Part shown: piece by piece, positions 1 to 10,500 of the stretch
Position numbering within the stretch: position 1 is the stretch's first letter
Layout of the letters: each line of letters starts with the position of its first letter
Assembly (NCBI GenBank): GCA_042096455.1
Contig: JBELLU010000017.1
Location: 1-31,272, forward strand
Length of the DNA stretch: 31,272 bases
Source: UBA7445 sp042096455
GTDB taxonomy: Bacteria; Verrucomicrobiota; Verrucomicrobiia; Opitutales; Coraliomargaritaceae
Direction of reading: 5' to 3'
Translations under genes and position numbers: made by a program
The notes under the pieces: generated by a model
What the model was told of the DNA's origin: nothing
The model's database searches: none
Seen by the model: the letters and a program-made list of their open reading frames with translations, nothing else

Positions 1-31
1 TATCTCCTCGCGAGCCGGAGGTAGAGCGCTA

Positions 32-1264
32 GTGCACTTCAAAAGGAGTGCTAACTTTACTGCATTTAGAACTATTGCAGTCACCATTCTGCTGTTTGGT
101 AGTAGCGCTTCAGGAGTTATTTTATATAGCGGTGACAATACCGCCAATCAAACCGCCCCCGCCAGCGGAGCTCCCTTTTACGCAGTAGCACGCGTGTGCA
201 ACAGCGACGGAAGCGGCACCGCTGGCAGTGCGGTTTATATAAGCGGTAAGTATATGCTGACCGCGAACCATGTCACTAACAGCAGTCACGTTACCTTTGA
301 TGGCAATACCTTTTACGCCCGCGATACAGCCTTTACTCCGCAACAAATTGCGGGCACCAACGTCGACATGAAGCTGATCAAACTCATTGAAGATCCGGGA
401 CTCAATGCAGTCAGTTTAAATACAAACGCTTCGATTGATCGTTTTGCAGAAGCAACCCTGATCGGCTGGGGGGTCGGTCGTGACCCGAACGTGGCAGACA
501 CGGGCACTGGCCTCACCAATATATGGGCATGGGGAAACAACTCGACCTTGGCAAAACGCTGGGGAACCAATAATTTTATTGGTATACACAATGCTCCCTA
601 TGGCGGAGGCACTTACTCTGCATTGGTAACAGCTCTAGATGGAAATGGAGGTTCAGATGAAGCGGGAGCTGCAATATATGATTCCGGCTCGGGAATCTTC
701 ATACAAGATGGCTCAACCTGGAAACTCGCTGGCATTACAACTTCGGTTAGTGACGTCAGCGGTTCAAGCACTTCTACATTTGGTTTTGCGGGGGACTATA
801 ATTTTTTTGTTCGTATGGCACAATACGCCTCCCAAGTAACCGCAGCGATCCCTGACCCACAGACTTATACTGGATGGAAAATCGACTACAGCCTTTACAA
901 CGCTGATGCCAATGATGCCGCCGACCCCGATAGCGACGGCATTGAAAATCTGCTGGAGTTTGCGCTGGGCGGCAACCCCGGCGCAAAGGACTCCAACATC
1001 CTACCGGTCAGAGCAATCGTCGAGGATGGCGGCAGCTCCTATTTGCAATTGAGCTTTACCCGACCCAAGGGGCTCAGCGAAATCACCTACACAGTACAGA
1101 CTACCACCGAGCTCGCCACATGGCCCGCCGACAGCTCTGGAGTCAACCCGAACCCTGTCATCGTAGACAACGGCAACGGCACCGAGACCCTCACCTATCG
1201 CCGGACCCAGGCGGTGGATGCGAACGCACGCGCCTTCATCCGCCTTCGTGTCAACACCCCCTAG
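32..1264 (+). CDS. Secreted trypsin-like serine protease with a calcium-type C-terminal domain
   Basis: Predicted secreted S1-like (chymotrypsin-fold) endopeptidase of 410 residues. Residues 1-28 form a signal peptide with a KR-containing start and a hydrophobic core. A full triad can be assigned: His80 in LTANHV (the usual TAAHC position), Asp112 in NVDMKLIKL, and Ser218 in YDSGSGIF (in place of GDSGGP). After residue 280 comes a separate C-terminal domain with a DPDSDGIENLLEFALGGNP-type stretch (about residues 298-316), resembling thrombospondin type-3 calcium-binding repeats and followed by a beta-rich tail. The same type of tail ends the last protein gene of the window. The GTG start is chosen because GGAGGT at 17-22 sits nine bases upstream and the signal peptide follows directly; the frame is open to the window edge, so a longer N-terminus cannot be excluded. 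Family confident, substrate unknown. No obvious link to the sugar locus. Confidence 0.82.
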   Translation: MHFKRSANFTAFRTIAVTILLFGSSASGVILYSGDNTANQTAPASGAPFYAVARVCNSDGSGTAGSAVYISGKYMLTANHVTNSSHVTFDGNTFYARDTAFTPQQIAGTNVDMKLIKLIEDPGLNAVSLNTNASIDRFAEATLIGWGVGRDPNVADTGTGLTNIWAWGNNSTLAKRWGTNNFIGIHNAPYGGGTYSALVTALDGNGGSDEAGAAIYDSGSGIFIQDGSTWKLAGITTSVSDVSGSSTSTFGFAGDYNFFVRMAQYASQVTAAIPDPQTYTGWKIDYSLYNADANDAADPDSDGIENLLEFALGGNPGAKDSNILPVRAIVEDGGSSYLQLSFTRPKGLSEITYTVQTTTELATWPADSSGVNPNPVIVDNGNGTETLTYRRTQAVDANARAFIRLRVNTP

Positions 1265-1358
1265 CGCAAATTTTCGGCAGTGGGCAGATAGAATTTACTT
1301 AGTTGCTATCCTCTACCAATAAACTTTTTCTATATATACAATTCAATACCCATATCCC

Positions 1359-2930
1359 ATGTTTCATAATCGCTTGCTGATTAGCACACTCCTTTTGTTT
1401 GCTGGCACTCTCTGCTCTAAGCCTGCTACTCAGCCCAACATTCTAATCTTTCTGGTCGATGACCTTGCGCGTGCAGACATCGCGATTGAGGGAAGCGTAT
1501 TCCATGAGACCCCTCATATTGATTCGCTGGCACGTTCAAGCTTGCGCTTCAGTAATGCCTATTGTGCCTCTCGCGTTTGTAGCCCTTCTCGCGCCAGTAT
1601 CATGACCGGAAAAGCTACACCGCGCCACGGCATTACACAATGGATCGGATCTGCGACTGGTTACGGCAACCAAGCCCGCTACCCGGTATTGACAAGTGCC
1701 TATCGCCGCAACCTAGCACCCGAGGAGATCACGTTGGCGGAGGCATTTAAAGAGGGTGGTTACAGGACCTTCTTTGCTGGAAAATGGCACCTCGGAGCGG
1801 AGGGCTCTTGGCCCGAGGATCACGGATTTGACATAAATATTGGCGGCATATCCTCAGGCGGACCGGGGAGCTGGGGCGGTTTCTTCGGTCCGTGGAAAAA
1901 CCCAAAAATGGATGCCGGTTTGGCAGGTGAATCCCTGACCCTGCGCCTAGCACAAGATACTGCCGATTTCATTAAGGACACAAAGGATCAACCGTTCCTT
2001 GCTTTTCTCTCATTCTACGCCGTGCACGCTCCGGTCGAAACAACGCAGGCCCTCTGGAAAAAATATCGCGATAAAGCGGAACTAATGGGGCTACATTCCA
2101 ATAATGACCGCTATGAATTTGACCGCAGGCGGGCAGTGCGTACCGCGCAGGATAATCCGATTTATGCCGGCATGATGGAAACCTTAGATGATGCGGTAGG
2201 TATCGTAATGGAGCAACTAAGCGCATCGGGAATCGCAGAAAATACCATTGTTATTTTTACCTCTGATAATGGGGGCGTGGTCTCCGGTGATGCCTACGCA
2301 ACGACTAGCTTGCCTTTGCGCGGCGGCAAGGGGCGCCAATGGGAGGGCGGCACTCGCGCGCCATTCTATCTCTATGCTCCGGGCTACGCGCTTTCAAATG
2401 CGACAACGGATACACTTGCCATTCACATGGATATTTACCCCACTCTGCTGGAATTAGCTAACCTTCCGGCGCGACCGGAACAACACATGGATGGCGTCAG
2501 TCTCGTACCGCTCCTAAGCGGCGAACCTCTCTCGGGTCGGGATCTTTTTTGGCACTATCCGCACTACGGCAACCAGGGCGGGGAACCGTCTTCTGTCATT
2601 CGAAGCGGTAATTACAAACTCATTCACTACCATGAAGATGGTCGGGACGAACTCTATGACCTCAGCGCTGACGTGGGTGAGCGCACTGATTTGGCGGCTG
2701 AAAAAGCGGAGCAAGTTGTTGAACTTCGAAAAAAACTGGACCAATGGCTCCATGAAACCGGAGCTAAAATCCCACAACGTGATCCACGGTTTAAGCCTGA
2801 ATTACTGGAGGAATACATTGAAAATCATGCTACCAAAGTGCATGACTGGCTGGAGAAAAGAAGTGCCGGTTATCTAAAGCGTGATTTTGTGCCAAACGAG
2901 GACTGGTGGGGCAGCGCCACCACCCAGTAA
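1359..2930 (+). CDS. Exported S1-family sulfatase
   Basis: Formylglycine-dependent sulfatase (sulfatase family S1, alkaline phosphatase superfamily) of 523 residues, expected to hydrolyse sulfate esters on a polysaccharide or oligosaccharide. The N-terminal 19 or so residues are hydrophobic and look like a signal peptide. Metal ligands are suggested by DD34-35 in FLVDDLARAD, and the maturation motif C74-S-P-S-R78 gives the catalytic formylglycine at Cys74. Downstream are GKWHLG (about 141-146) and the TSDNGG metal-binding motif (about 301-306). The C-terminus ends in an extended WLEKR...DWWG tail. No Shine-Dalgarno sequence precedes the ATG, as for most genes here. It stands alone on the + strand, 94 bp after the protease gene and convergent, with 17 bp between stop codons, with the GH2/symporter/beta-helix operon. 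The subfamily, and so the sulfate position cleaved, cannot be read from the sequence by eye. Confidence 0.92.
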   Translation: MFHNRLLISTLLLFAGTLCSKPATQPNILIFLVDDLARADIAIEGSVFHETPHIDSLARSSLRFSNAYCASRVCSPSRASIMTGKATPRHGITQWIGSATGYGNQARYPVLTSAYRRNLAPEEITLAEAFKEGGYRTFFAGKWHLGAEGSWPEDHGFDINIGGISSGGPGSWGGFFGPWKNPKMDAGLAGESLTLRLAQDTADFIKDTKDQPFLAFLSFYAVHAPVETTQALWKKYRDKAELMGLHSNNDRYEFDRRRAVRTAQDNPIYAGMMETLDDAVGIVMEQLSASGIAENTIVIFTSDNGGVVSGDAYATTSLPLRGGKGRQWEGGTRAPFYLYAPGYALSNATTDTLAIHMDIYPTLLELANLPARPEQHMDGVSLVPLLSGEPLSGRDLFWHYPHYGNQGGEPSSVIRSGNYKLIHYHEDGRDELYDLSADVGERTDLAAEKAEQVVELRKKLDQWLHETGAKIPQRDPRFKPELLEEYIENHATKVHDWLEKRSAGYLKRDFVPNEDWWGSATTQ

Positions 2931-2947
2931 AGCTACCCATCTTTCTT

Positions 2948-5347
2948 CTAATCACGGAACTGCAGGTAGGCCGGCTCGCGATAGAGGATGTCATTCATAA
3001 TCTCAGGATTGTAAACCGCTTCGGGGTCGTATGGGACCCGCGATAGATACTCTAGGCGTACTGCTGTTCGATACTGCGCTTTCTTTGGCGGATGCGTCCG
3101 GAACTCGTCCGCCACGAGGCCAATCTTCTCAAATGGGATACGTTCAAATCCCGGCGCCGGTTCGAACTCAGGCTTAAAGGCAAAATTCATGGCGTAAGGG
3201 TTAACAAACGCGTCCGCCTGAATCGGCAACATCGGCTCAAAATCTACCGAACCTTCGGGAACTTCTCGTAACCAAACGGCATCTTTCCCGGTCAGCATTT
3301 CATAATTCTTCGCAATGAGGGTAAAAAAAGGTGCGTAAGGATCTGCTTCCATGGCTCGCCGAAACTTCGGGTAAGCCTTGTTCCAGGGAGGATGCGCCCA
3401 TCCAGCTAAGCCCACCACCTGTTCGGTGCGCCACCAAAGGTCCGTTTTGTCGCCCCGTTTCAAGTGCCCGGCATCGTAAAGCGGTCGCTTCTCTTTGTAT
3501 CCGGGACCCCATTTGCCGGTTTGGTAAACATTGATGTAGTTGGAAATAAAAATATTGTTTGTCGCCTCAACCGCGGAACCGCCGTTGAAAATAATACTGC
3601 GGTAGCCGACTTTGAAAAAGACATTGCCATGAATGCGGTCGCCTTGATCGAGATCGTCAATATAGAAGCCGTTAACCGGATGCGCACCCGGTAGCGAAAA
3701 GACGTGATGGGTGAAATTAAAGCGTTGTTCGTTTCCGTGGCTGTGCCATTGCGCCCCCGTGTAAGTCACTCCGCCATCGCCCAATTCCTTAAGCAAATTG
3801 TAATACTCGTTGAACTCGAAGATATTGTCATTGCCGCCCCAATAAACGGCATGCCCGGGAAGATCGTGAACCAAGTTGTGGGAAAATAAAATACCGACTC
3901 CTTCCAGGCGCACCCCACGGTAACTGCGGCAATTATAAATATGATTATTGGTGATGACATATGCATCGGGAATGATTTTGGGCGGATTGACCGAGAGATC
4001 CCACTTGTAATCCATTGGCTTCGTGCCGCGCGCTTCAATGGGCACACCCACATTATAAATATCACAGGACTGCACACGATGCCCCTGACCACCGGAGAGA
4101 TAGATGCCGTATCGAGATAGACTCCTGAGTGTACAGCCTGCGAATACGACGTTTTTGCCCCCCTCGACGAGCACACCCTCCTTGGCACCTTCCAGCACGA
4201 GACCTTTCAGGGCGATATGGGAAACATCCTTAAAATGAACCAACTTTCCACCGCCACTGATTTCAACACCCGCGCCACGCGCAATCGGCCACAAGTATAA
4301 ATGTTTCATTTTGGGGTCAAAAAACCACTCGCCTGGTTGATCCAATTCCGAAAGCAAACCCGAGACAAAGCAACGGCGTGGGATTTTTTCATGCCCGCCA
4401 ATTCCGTAACGGGTTGAGCCTGCCAACTGCAGCGACAGTTCCGGATTTATTTTTGCAAGCGTGCTACTTTCAAAATGCCAGTCGTAATAAAAGAAGCCGT
4501 AAACCTTTGGATGCGCCATACCCAAGGCCAACTCAGCCGACCAGTCGCCCTGCCATTGCTCGCGCACCTTAAATATCCCACCAATCGGATTTTCCAAGCT
4601 CGCCTTGGGGCGAGTGCCCAACGTTCGCCCCTCTGTATAAACCGCCCCACCATCCAAAATTTCGCCCATATGAGCAAAGCCCTTGTTTGGCCAACGCGCC
4701 TGCATTAAATTATGACCATTACTGCAGACCATAAAACGCGCATATGCGTCCGAGAAAGATTCTGCAAGCGATAGACCGTTCAAATCCGCTACCCGAACTT
4801 CAACCTTTGCTTGCTCCCGCAAAAGATTTTTCCGCGAGGGATTCCGTAAAGGCTGGAATCGCTCAGAGGGTATTTCAAGCGCGCCGGTCAGTATCGCCTT
4901 ACCAGCCTCGACTGCCTGAATCGTAAAGGGGGCTGTCTCGGTTCCAGAAAAAACTTCCGTAAAAAGAAGGCTTTTCGATATGCGATAGATTCCATTGTGC
5001 AGGTAAATTGTGGTGCCGGCCGCCCTGCCATCTGCTTTAACTGCCGCAAGGGCCGCTTCAATCGCCGTAAATGGGGCTTCCTTCGATCCATCGCCGCCCA
5101 ACGCAGCATCCGGGGCAACATACAAGGAACGCGAACTCGGAAGATCTGCACCCTCTTTGCCATTTTTGTCATCAACGATAACAGAGCCCTCGCGACTGGG
5201 CTCAGCCTCTCCCGGTTCCTTGACCTTAGTTAGTTCATCATCCCTCGATGAAAATTCCTCACATCCGGCGCAGGCTAGCATGATTCCCATGATGCCGAAT
5301 CGAATCCATAAATGGATGCGTCTAGTTATTCTGGGAGTTGCATTCAT
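2948..5347 (-). CDS. GH141-like right-handed beta-helix lipoprotein
   Basis: Protein of 799 residues with a hydrophobic N-terminal segment ending in LACAGC, so Cys29 (or Cys26) probably carries lipid and anchors it to a membrane. Residues 30-72 form a charged linker. From about residue 75 (LYVAPDAALGGDGSKEAPF) starts the pattern of GH141-like parallel beta-helix proteins: an APFTI entry strand, RWPN near residue 220, an inserted domain, then many N-rich helix coils and a GFYIDDLD motif shared with the N-terminal half of the protein at 22192-26619. Known GH141 members include an alpha-L-fucosidase and a xylanase, so fucosidase is a fair guess but not proven. It is the last gene of a minus-strand operon, 17 bp after the symporter gene. 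Two overlapping ATGs lie in different frames; only the one at 5347 reads into this protein. Alternative: a polysaccharide lyase-like or non-catalytic beta-helix. Confidence 0.8.
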   Translation of the reverse strand: MNATPRITRRIHLWIRFGIMGIMLACAGCEEFSSRDDELTKVKEPGEAEPSREGSVIVDDKNGKEGADLPSSRSLYVAPDAALGGDGSKEAPFTAIEAALAAVKADGRAAGTTIYLHNGIYRISKSLLFTEVFSGTETAPFTIQAVEAGKAILTGALEIPSERFQPLRNPSRKNLLREQAKVEVRVADLNGLSLAESFSDAYARFMVCSNGHNLMQARWPNKGFAHMGEILDGGAVYTEGRTLGTRPKASLENPIGGIFKVREQWQGDWSAELALGMAHPKVYGFFYYDWHFESSTLAKINPELSLQLAGSTRYGIGGHEKIPRRCFVSGLLSELDQPGEWFFDPKMKHLYLWPIARGAGVEISGGGKLVHFKDVSHIALKGLVLEGAKEGVLVEGGKNVVFAGCTLRSLSRYGIYLSGGQGHRVQSCDIYNVGVPIEARGTKPMDYKWDLSVNPPKIIPDAYVITNNHIYNCRSYRGVRLEGVGILFSHNLVHDLPGHAVYWGGNDNIFEFNEYYNLLKELGDGGVTYTGAQWHSHGNEQRFNFTHHVFSLPGAHPVNGFYIDDLDQGDRIHGNVFFKVGYRSIIFNGGSAVEATNNIFISNYINVYQTGKWGPGYKEKRPLYDAGHLKRGDKTDLWWRTEQVVGLAGWAHPPWNKAYPKFRRAMEADPYAPFFTLIAKNYEMLTGKDAVWLREVPEGSVDFEPMLPIQADAFVNPYAMNFAFKPEFEPAPGFERIPFEKIGLVADEFRTHPPKKAQYRTAVRLEYLSRVPYDPEAVYNPEIMNDILYREPAYLQFRD

Positions 5348-5364
5348 TTTGCTTTTACGCTGCC

Positions 5365-7548
5365 TTAACTACCTATCGTCAAAAGTAAATAGAGCAGTAG
5401 AATGACACCACCCCCCGCCAGAAAAACCACTCCTTGCCCTTTCCAGTCTGCCGCTGTCCACTTGCGGAATTCCCAGTTCGTCCCCGGGAAAAGCCGCTGA
5501 TCCACGCATCCTGCCGGATATTGACGAACACGCTCCACTTCGATTGCATCTCGCTCATGATCCGCCAAGGCGGGTGTGCGCAGGCGGGCATAAAAGAAGT
5601 CCAAGCGCCCTGAATCCTCGCTACGAGTGAAGCTTGAAACCAGAATCAGTAGACCAAAAGGAATCACTAACCTAAAGATGGCAGTCATGGTTTCATTGAG
5701 TGCATATTTATTCTTCTCAAGTTTAAAGCCCAACCAGTCGAGCAGAACTAAATCGACTTTCAACATTCCGCTCCCGACTTGAAGGCCATCCTTGTCAGTT
5801 ACTAAACCTTTTTGCCAAAAAATACTGCGTGGCTGAATGTAATCACTCTTAATGAATTTATCGCCCAGCGCTAGCTGTTCCGGACATGACCCCTCCGCTT
5901 TTCCGGCAGCACTCAGTGCTTCCCAAACCACAATTTCATTTGCGCGTTCGCGCACGTCAAATTCTTTTGCGCTATAAACCCGCTCTACCTCATAGCCCTT
6001 AGTTTCCTTAGAGAGATTTTCGGAACTCCGCACACCCGGCCATAGGGGCACCAAAATAGGCAAGAGTAAGGTGAAAAGCGTTGTCACGATAATGGAAACC
6101 CAAGCGGCGGATCGACTTGCCCGTCGCCAGACCATCCCCAGCCAAAAGGCCGCCGCGATTACCGAGTTGAAGGTGATCATAAACAAGAAAAGCGTGAAGA
6201 CGTCGTCCAGGACCAATGCGATTGCGACTCCACCAAAAATGTAGGCGAGGCAAAACACACGCCCCATCAATATATAATGGCGGTCACTCTTGTTTGGGAA
6301 TAGTGGCTTATACACATTGTTCGTCAGAAGCGAAGAACTCGTAAGCATAAGCGCGTCAGCGGTGGACATGAGCGCCGCCATTAAGCAGGCAATCATGAGA
6401 CCCACCAGACCGGTGGGCAAAAGATCGCGCGTTGCCATCCCCCAAACCATATCCGGGTCACTTACCTTTGCGCCATACAGCAAGAGGGTCATCATCGCCA
6501 AAAAGCCCCAAATAACGCTGCAATAACGCTTGATGAAAATACCCATCAAAAATCCGATACGGGCGGTTTCATCATCTTTTGCGGATCCCGCTGCAGTGAG
6601 CTGGTTAGCCTGCACACCCGTATTGACCATAAATAACAGGCCAAAAGCGGCAATGAAATACCAAGTGAATTGCGGGAGACTGGGAGAACCCAATACCTGA
6701 AAAAACGCCTCCGGCAAGTTAGCATGAAAGGCATTAAAAGTCCCCAGTACGCCCTCCATTTCATATACCATGTTGATCTTTGCCATCGCAAAGGGAATGA
6801 GCATCAAAGTTAGCAGAATAATAAAGATTCCTTGAATCATATCCGTGATAAAAGCTGCTTCTAGTCCGCCAGAGACCGCATAAAGCAAAATCACGATGGC
6901 CAGCCCTATCGTTAAATAAGTGCGATTGATCGTGCTGAAATGTGAGCGTGGATTCAGCGTAACAAGCTCGTCCATCCGAGACAGCTCCATCTCAGTCAAC
7001 AAGCGGTAATCCTTTTCCTGTAATCCCTGAAGCTCTGTCGCTAAAGTCTTTTCCTCCAATTCGGCATAAGTGAGAGCAGATTCAGGCTTTTCCGCTATCG
7101 CGGCTACTGTCTTCGACATCGCAGTAAATCCAGTCGCCGCAACAATCATAAATAAGAAGGTTTGGATAATTGCATAGAAGCCCGCCATTCGCTTTGAACC
7201 GTATCGCTCTGCAAAAAACTCCGCCAAACTCAGGTAGCGCAAGCGGCGATACCACATCGTCGTCATCCAAAAAACTGGCATTGTAATAATTCCGCTGATC
7301 AGGCTCATCCCGATACCCGCCGCTCCGTTCGTACTCACCATCGTGGTGGTTGTGACTGCCGATTCCGCACTGGTTCCCTGCCCAAAAGCCGCAAAGGTTT
7401 GAATCCCCTTTCCAAACTTTCGCCCCGCCAGGAAATAATCCTCCGAATTATTGATGCGTTGCATGGCGCGATAACCAATCCACAGCACCACTAAAAAATA
7501 TGCGATGATTACAAATATATCGAGTAGGGGTAGTCCAAAGAGTAACAT
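5365..7548 (-). CDS. Sodium:solute symporter (SSS family) with two soluble insertions
   Basis: Inner-membrane transporter of the SSS family, which couples sodium entry to uptake of sugars or other small solutes. The N-terminal DYFLAGRKFGKGIQTFA stretch (residues 37-53), the small-residue helix around GTSAESAVTTTT, and LMSTADALMLTSSSLL (residues 393-408) are typical of the family. It is longer than the usual 500-600 residues (727) because of two hydrophilic stretches: one about residues 152-209, rich in E and L, and one about 504-620 between late membrane segments. A final hydrophobic segment lies at 706-725. It sits between the GH2 gene (32 bp upstream) and the beta-helix lipoprotein gene (17 bp downstream), so a product of this locus such as fucose, galactose or a short oligosaccharide is the likely cargo. 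It is the only transporter visible in the window. Confidence 0.9.
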   Translation of the reverse strand: MLLFGLPLLDIFVIIAYFLVVLWIGYRAMQRINNSEDYFLAGRKFGKGIQTFAAFGQGTSAESAVTTTTMVSTNGAAGIGMSLISGIITMPVFWMTTMWYRRLRYLSLAEFFAERYGSKRMAGFYAIIQTFLFMIVAATGFTAMSKTVAAIAEKPESALTYAELEEKTLATELQGLQEKDYRLLTEMELSRMDELVTLNPRSHFSTINRTYLTIGLAIVILLYAVSGGLEAAFITDMIQGIFIILLTLMLIPFAMAKINMVYEMEGVLGTFNAFHANLPEAFFQVLGSPSLPQFTWYFIAAFGLLFMVNTGVQANQLTAAGSAKDDETARIGFLMGIFIKRYCSVIWGFLAMMTLLLYGAKVSDPDMVWGMATRDLLPTGLVGLMIACLMAALMSTADALMLTSSSLLTNNVYKPLFPNKSDRHYILMGRVFCLAYIFGGVAIALVLDDVFTLFLFMITFNSVIAAAFWLGMVWRRASRSAAWVSIIVTTLFTLLLPILVPLWPGVRSSENLSKETKGYEVERVYSAKEFDVRERANEIVVWEALSAAGKAEGSCPEQLALGDKFIKSDYIQPRSIFWQKGLVTDKDGLQVGSGMLKVDLVLLDWLGFKLEKNKYALNETMTAIFRLVIPFGLLILVSSFTRSEDSGRLDFFYARLRTPALADHERDAIEVERVRQYPAGCVDQRLFPGTNWEFRKWTAADWKGQGVVFLAGGGVILLLYLLLTIGS

Positions 7549-7580
7549 AGTCGTATTGGCTTTTTATTTTTCTAATTCAT

Positions 7581-10500
7581 TCACTTTAAAATCCCGGCAT
7601 CCAAAGAAACCGTTACAGCTTCGGCCTTCGCCTGAATCGGTTCGAGCATGCGCCTCCCAAAAATTTTTGCGACAGGGTTCGTTTTAACTCGGTGTCGAAG
7701 ATCCACCTGGCAAATCCGCCACTTGCCCTGCCCGTGTGCCTTCTCACCAGCTGCCATCACTGGCTCCCAGGAACGCCCCCAACCTCCGTCACTCGTTTTT
7801 AAAATACAATTCCAGCGTTCCCCCTCAAAGCTGCTATTGAGGATCGGGCTCGGATGACCGCAGCTTTCATCATACCAAAACTTAAAGGCATCCATTTTAA
7901 AATCCAACACCATCGGGTGATCGGTCTGGCAGGATACAAAATGCCTCGGACCCATGCCTGCTTTTTTAATCTCAACCATGGATGCACCAATGCGATGGCT
8001 TCCAACCGGCAATGGAAAAAAGAAAGCCACCGCTCCTCCGCGCACTAGAGCATCAAGTGTATCGGCTAATTCCAGATAGGCCTGTAAATCGGTAATAAGA
8101 ATTACCTCGGCATCTTGAATTGCCGTCTTTTCAGAGCACGAATGTCCAAGTTCACGCAACCACTCATACCCGTCCGGAGCATCCCCCAGGACGTGTATGC
8201 GAACTCCTTCCTTCTGTGGCTCGAAATTAGGATAAACATCCAAGGTCACTTGCGTATCGTGCAAAGCCTTACCTGCGGCATCCACCAGAGACAAATTGAT
8301 ATCACACGTACTCAAGGCAGCCACCTCAGGAAGTTGAAACTGCAGCCTACCCTGGCTTTGCGGCATCACCGCCGTGATCTCGGCAGGAGATTTGCCCTCA
8401 TAACAAACTTTAGAGTCGCAACTAATGGTGTAGCGTAGTTCGCAATCGTGCGGTATCCGTTCTAGATCATTCACGACCCAAGGCTCAACCGAGAAAGTTT
8501 CTCCCGCCACTCCTGCAGTGCGGTCACAGCGCAAGGAAACTGCTAGAGGCGTCAAGGCATCGCGATAACTGAACCAAGATTTTTTCGGAATGCGGTTCAC
8601 ATCCATGAGGGTCTTCATCCAACCTGCCGGCCATGCATCGATAAACAAATGAACCGCAAAACTGTTCATTCCCGGCATCCGCCGAAAGGTCTCGGTCATC
8701 AATCGGTTCACCCATTCCTGGTGGTCTTGGCTCGCGTTAATCCAGCCCTCCACATCGACGGGCGTGTCATACCATAGGCCGTGAAAATTATAACTTTGCG
8801 CTTTCGGAATAACACCCGGATTCCATGGCGCTTTAACCGTTACGGGCAACCATGCTTCGGGATAATGCGCCTGCATGACTTCGAGCGAGTCCAAGCCCTC
8901 TGCTCCGAATTCCCCGCAACCATAGTGCCAGCCTGATTTTACCGGCAACCAATACCCTGCATGTAATTGCCCCAAATCAACCCCGTGCCCCAGATACCAA
9001 CCACAATAACAATGATTGTCCGGCATTCCAAACGCCGCCGGCGGATCATAATCCCCGTCTACACACTTGATCACTCGTTGCTTGTTGTGACGATGCACCT
9101 CCTCGATCGCCAGTTTATAGAATAGCTGCATCTCATCGCGCTCAACGAAGCGATGAGGCCGACTGCGACCATTTGGAAAAGGCTCATTAATAAAAGAGAC
9201 CAATATATTTGAAGGATGCGAGCGCACCAGTTTTTCCATTGCACCCGCTTGACGCACACACTCCAAAAATTGATTGCGCCGCAAGGTCCCAAAAAGCGGT
9301 AAATCCGTCTGCAACAACATTCCCAGGCGATCACAATATTCGTAAACCTGCTTCTGGACGGGGTGCTGCGTGAGCCGTAGAAAATTCATATGCGTCAGCC
9401 GCGCCAAAAGAATATCATCAATCAATTGCGGGGTATCGTTCCGAAAAACGCAAAGGTCGAGATTCCCCATTGTGTTGGCACCGCGTAGCCGGATTTCACG
9501 CCCGTTCAGGTAAAATTTCCCCTTTGGTGAAGTCGTCTCATCTTGCACAAAACTTCGCATTCCAAATTGCTGCTTGGCGGCGTCAAGCAAGTCTCCATCT
9601 CCATTCAATAACCGCACCTGCACTTGATAGAGCCAAGGCGCCTCCAAATCCCAAATACGCGCTTCCGGCATCGATAGCGTCAATTTAAAGTAGTTGCGAC
9701 CCGGACCCGCCAACAAGGGTATCGATTGCTCTAACTCTTTGTCTAAGTCACCAAAGCCCGCCTCGGGTTGCGTGATGGGGCTATACCAGTGATCCGTATA
9801 CACCGAGGCTTCAAAATTCTGTCCGTAAATTGCGATCTGGAAACCAACTTCCTCAGCATGGCTCCCGCCATAATTATCCACCTCAATGCATAATTCTACG
9901 GCATCCAGCGCCGACGTTGGTTGAACATAGAGATCCGCCACGGCGAGCCGTGAACGCCCCTCAATCCGGAAAGGCTGCCAAATCCCCATCCCCGCTGGAC
10001 AATGATGCCAACCCGATTCCGGATCATCGTATCCCAATCCTGTCGCCGCGTAAATTTTATCGCCGTCTGCCTGACCTTCCTCAAAAGCCTCACCCAACAT
10101 GGTAAAGTCATTTTCAACACGCACCAGCAATACGTTTCCCTTCGCCTTTAATATTGAGCCGATCTCGAACTCGAAGGCCTCAAAAATTCCCTCATGCTCG
10201 CCCAGGCACACCCCGTTCAAATACGGCTGACAGCGATAATCCACCGCATCAAAGCACAAAAACAAAGATTCCTTGGACGCAAATCCCTCAGGGAGATCGA
10301 AGCTTACCCGATAGAGCGTAGAAGCTTTGCCAAGTGGTGGACCATAGTGTGGTATGGAAACAGATTCCCACTCACCCTCGCCCGCCAGTGCCGCCTGCAA
10401 TCCTTCCCCCGATCGCGCAACCTCAATCCGCCAATCGGCACGATCAAAAGATTTTAAGACTCGGGTCGCAGGCAATTCCGGGGCAAGATTCTTTAAATAT

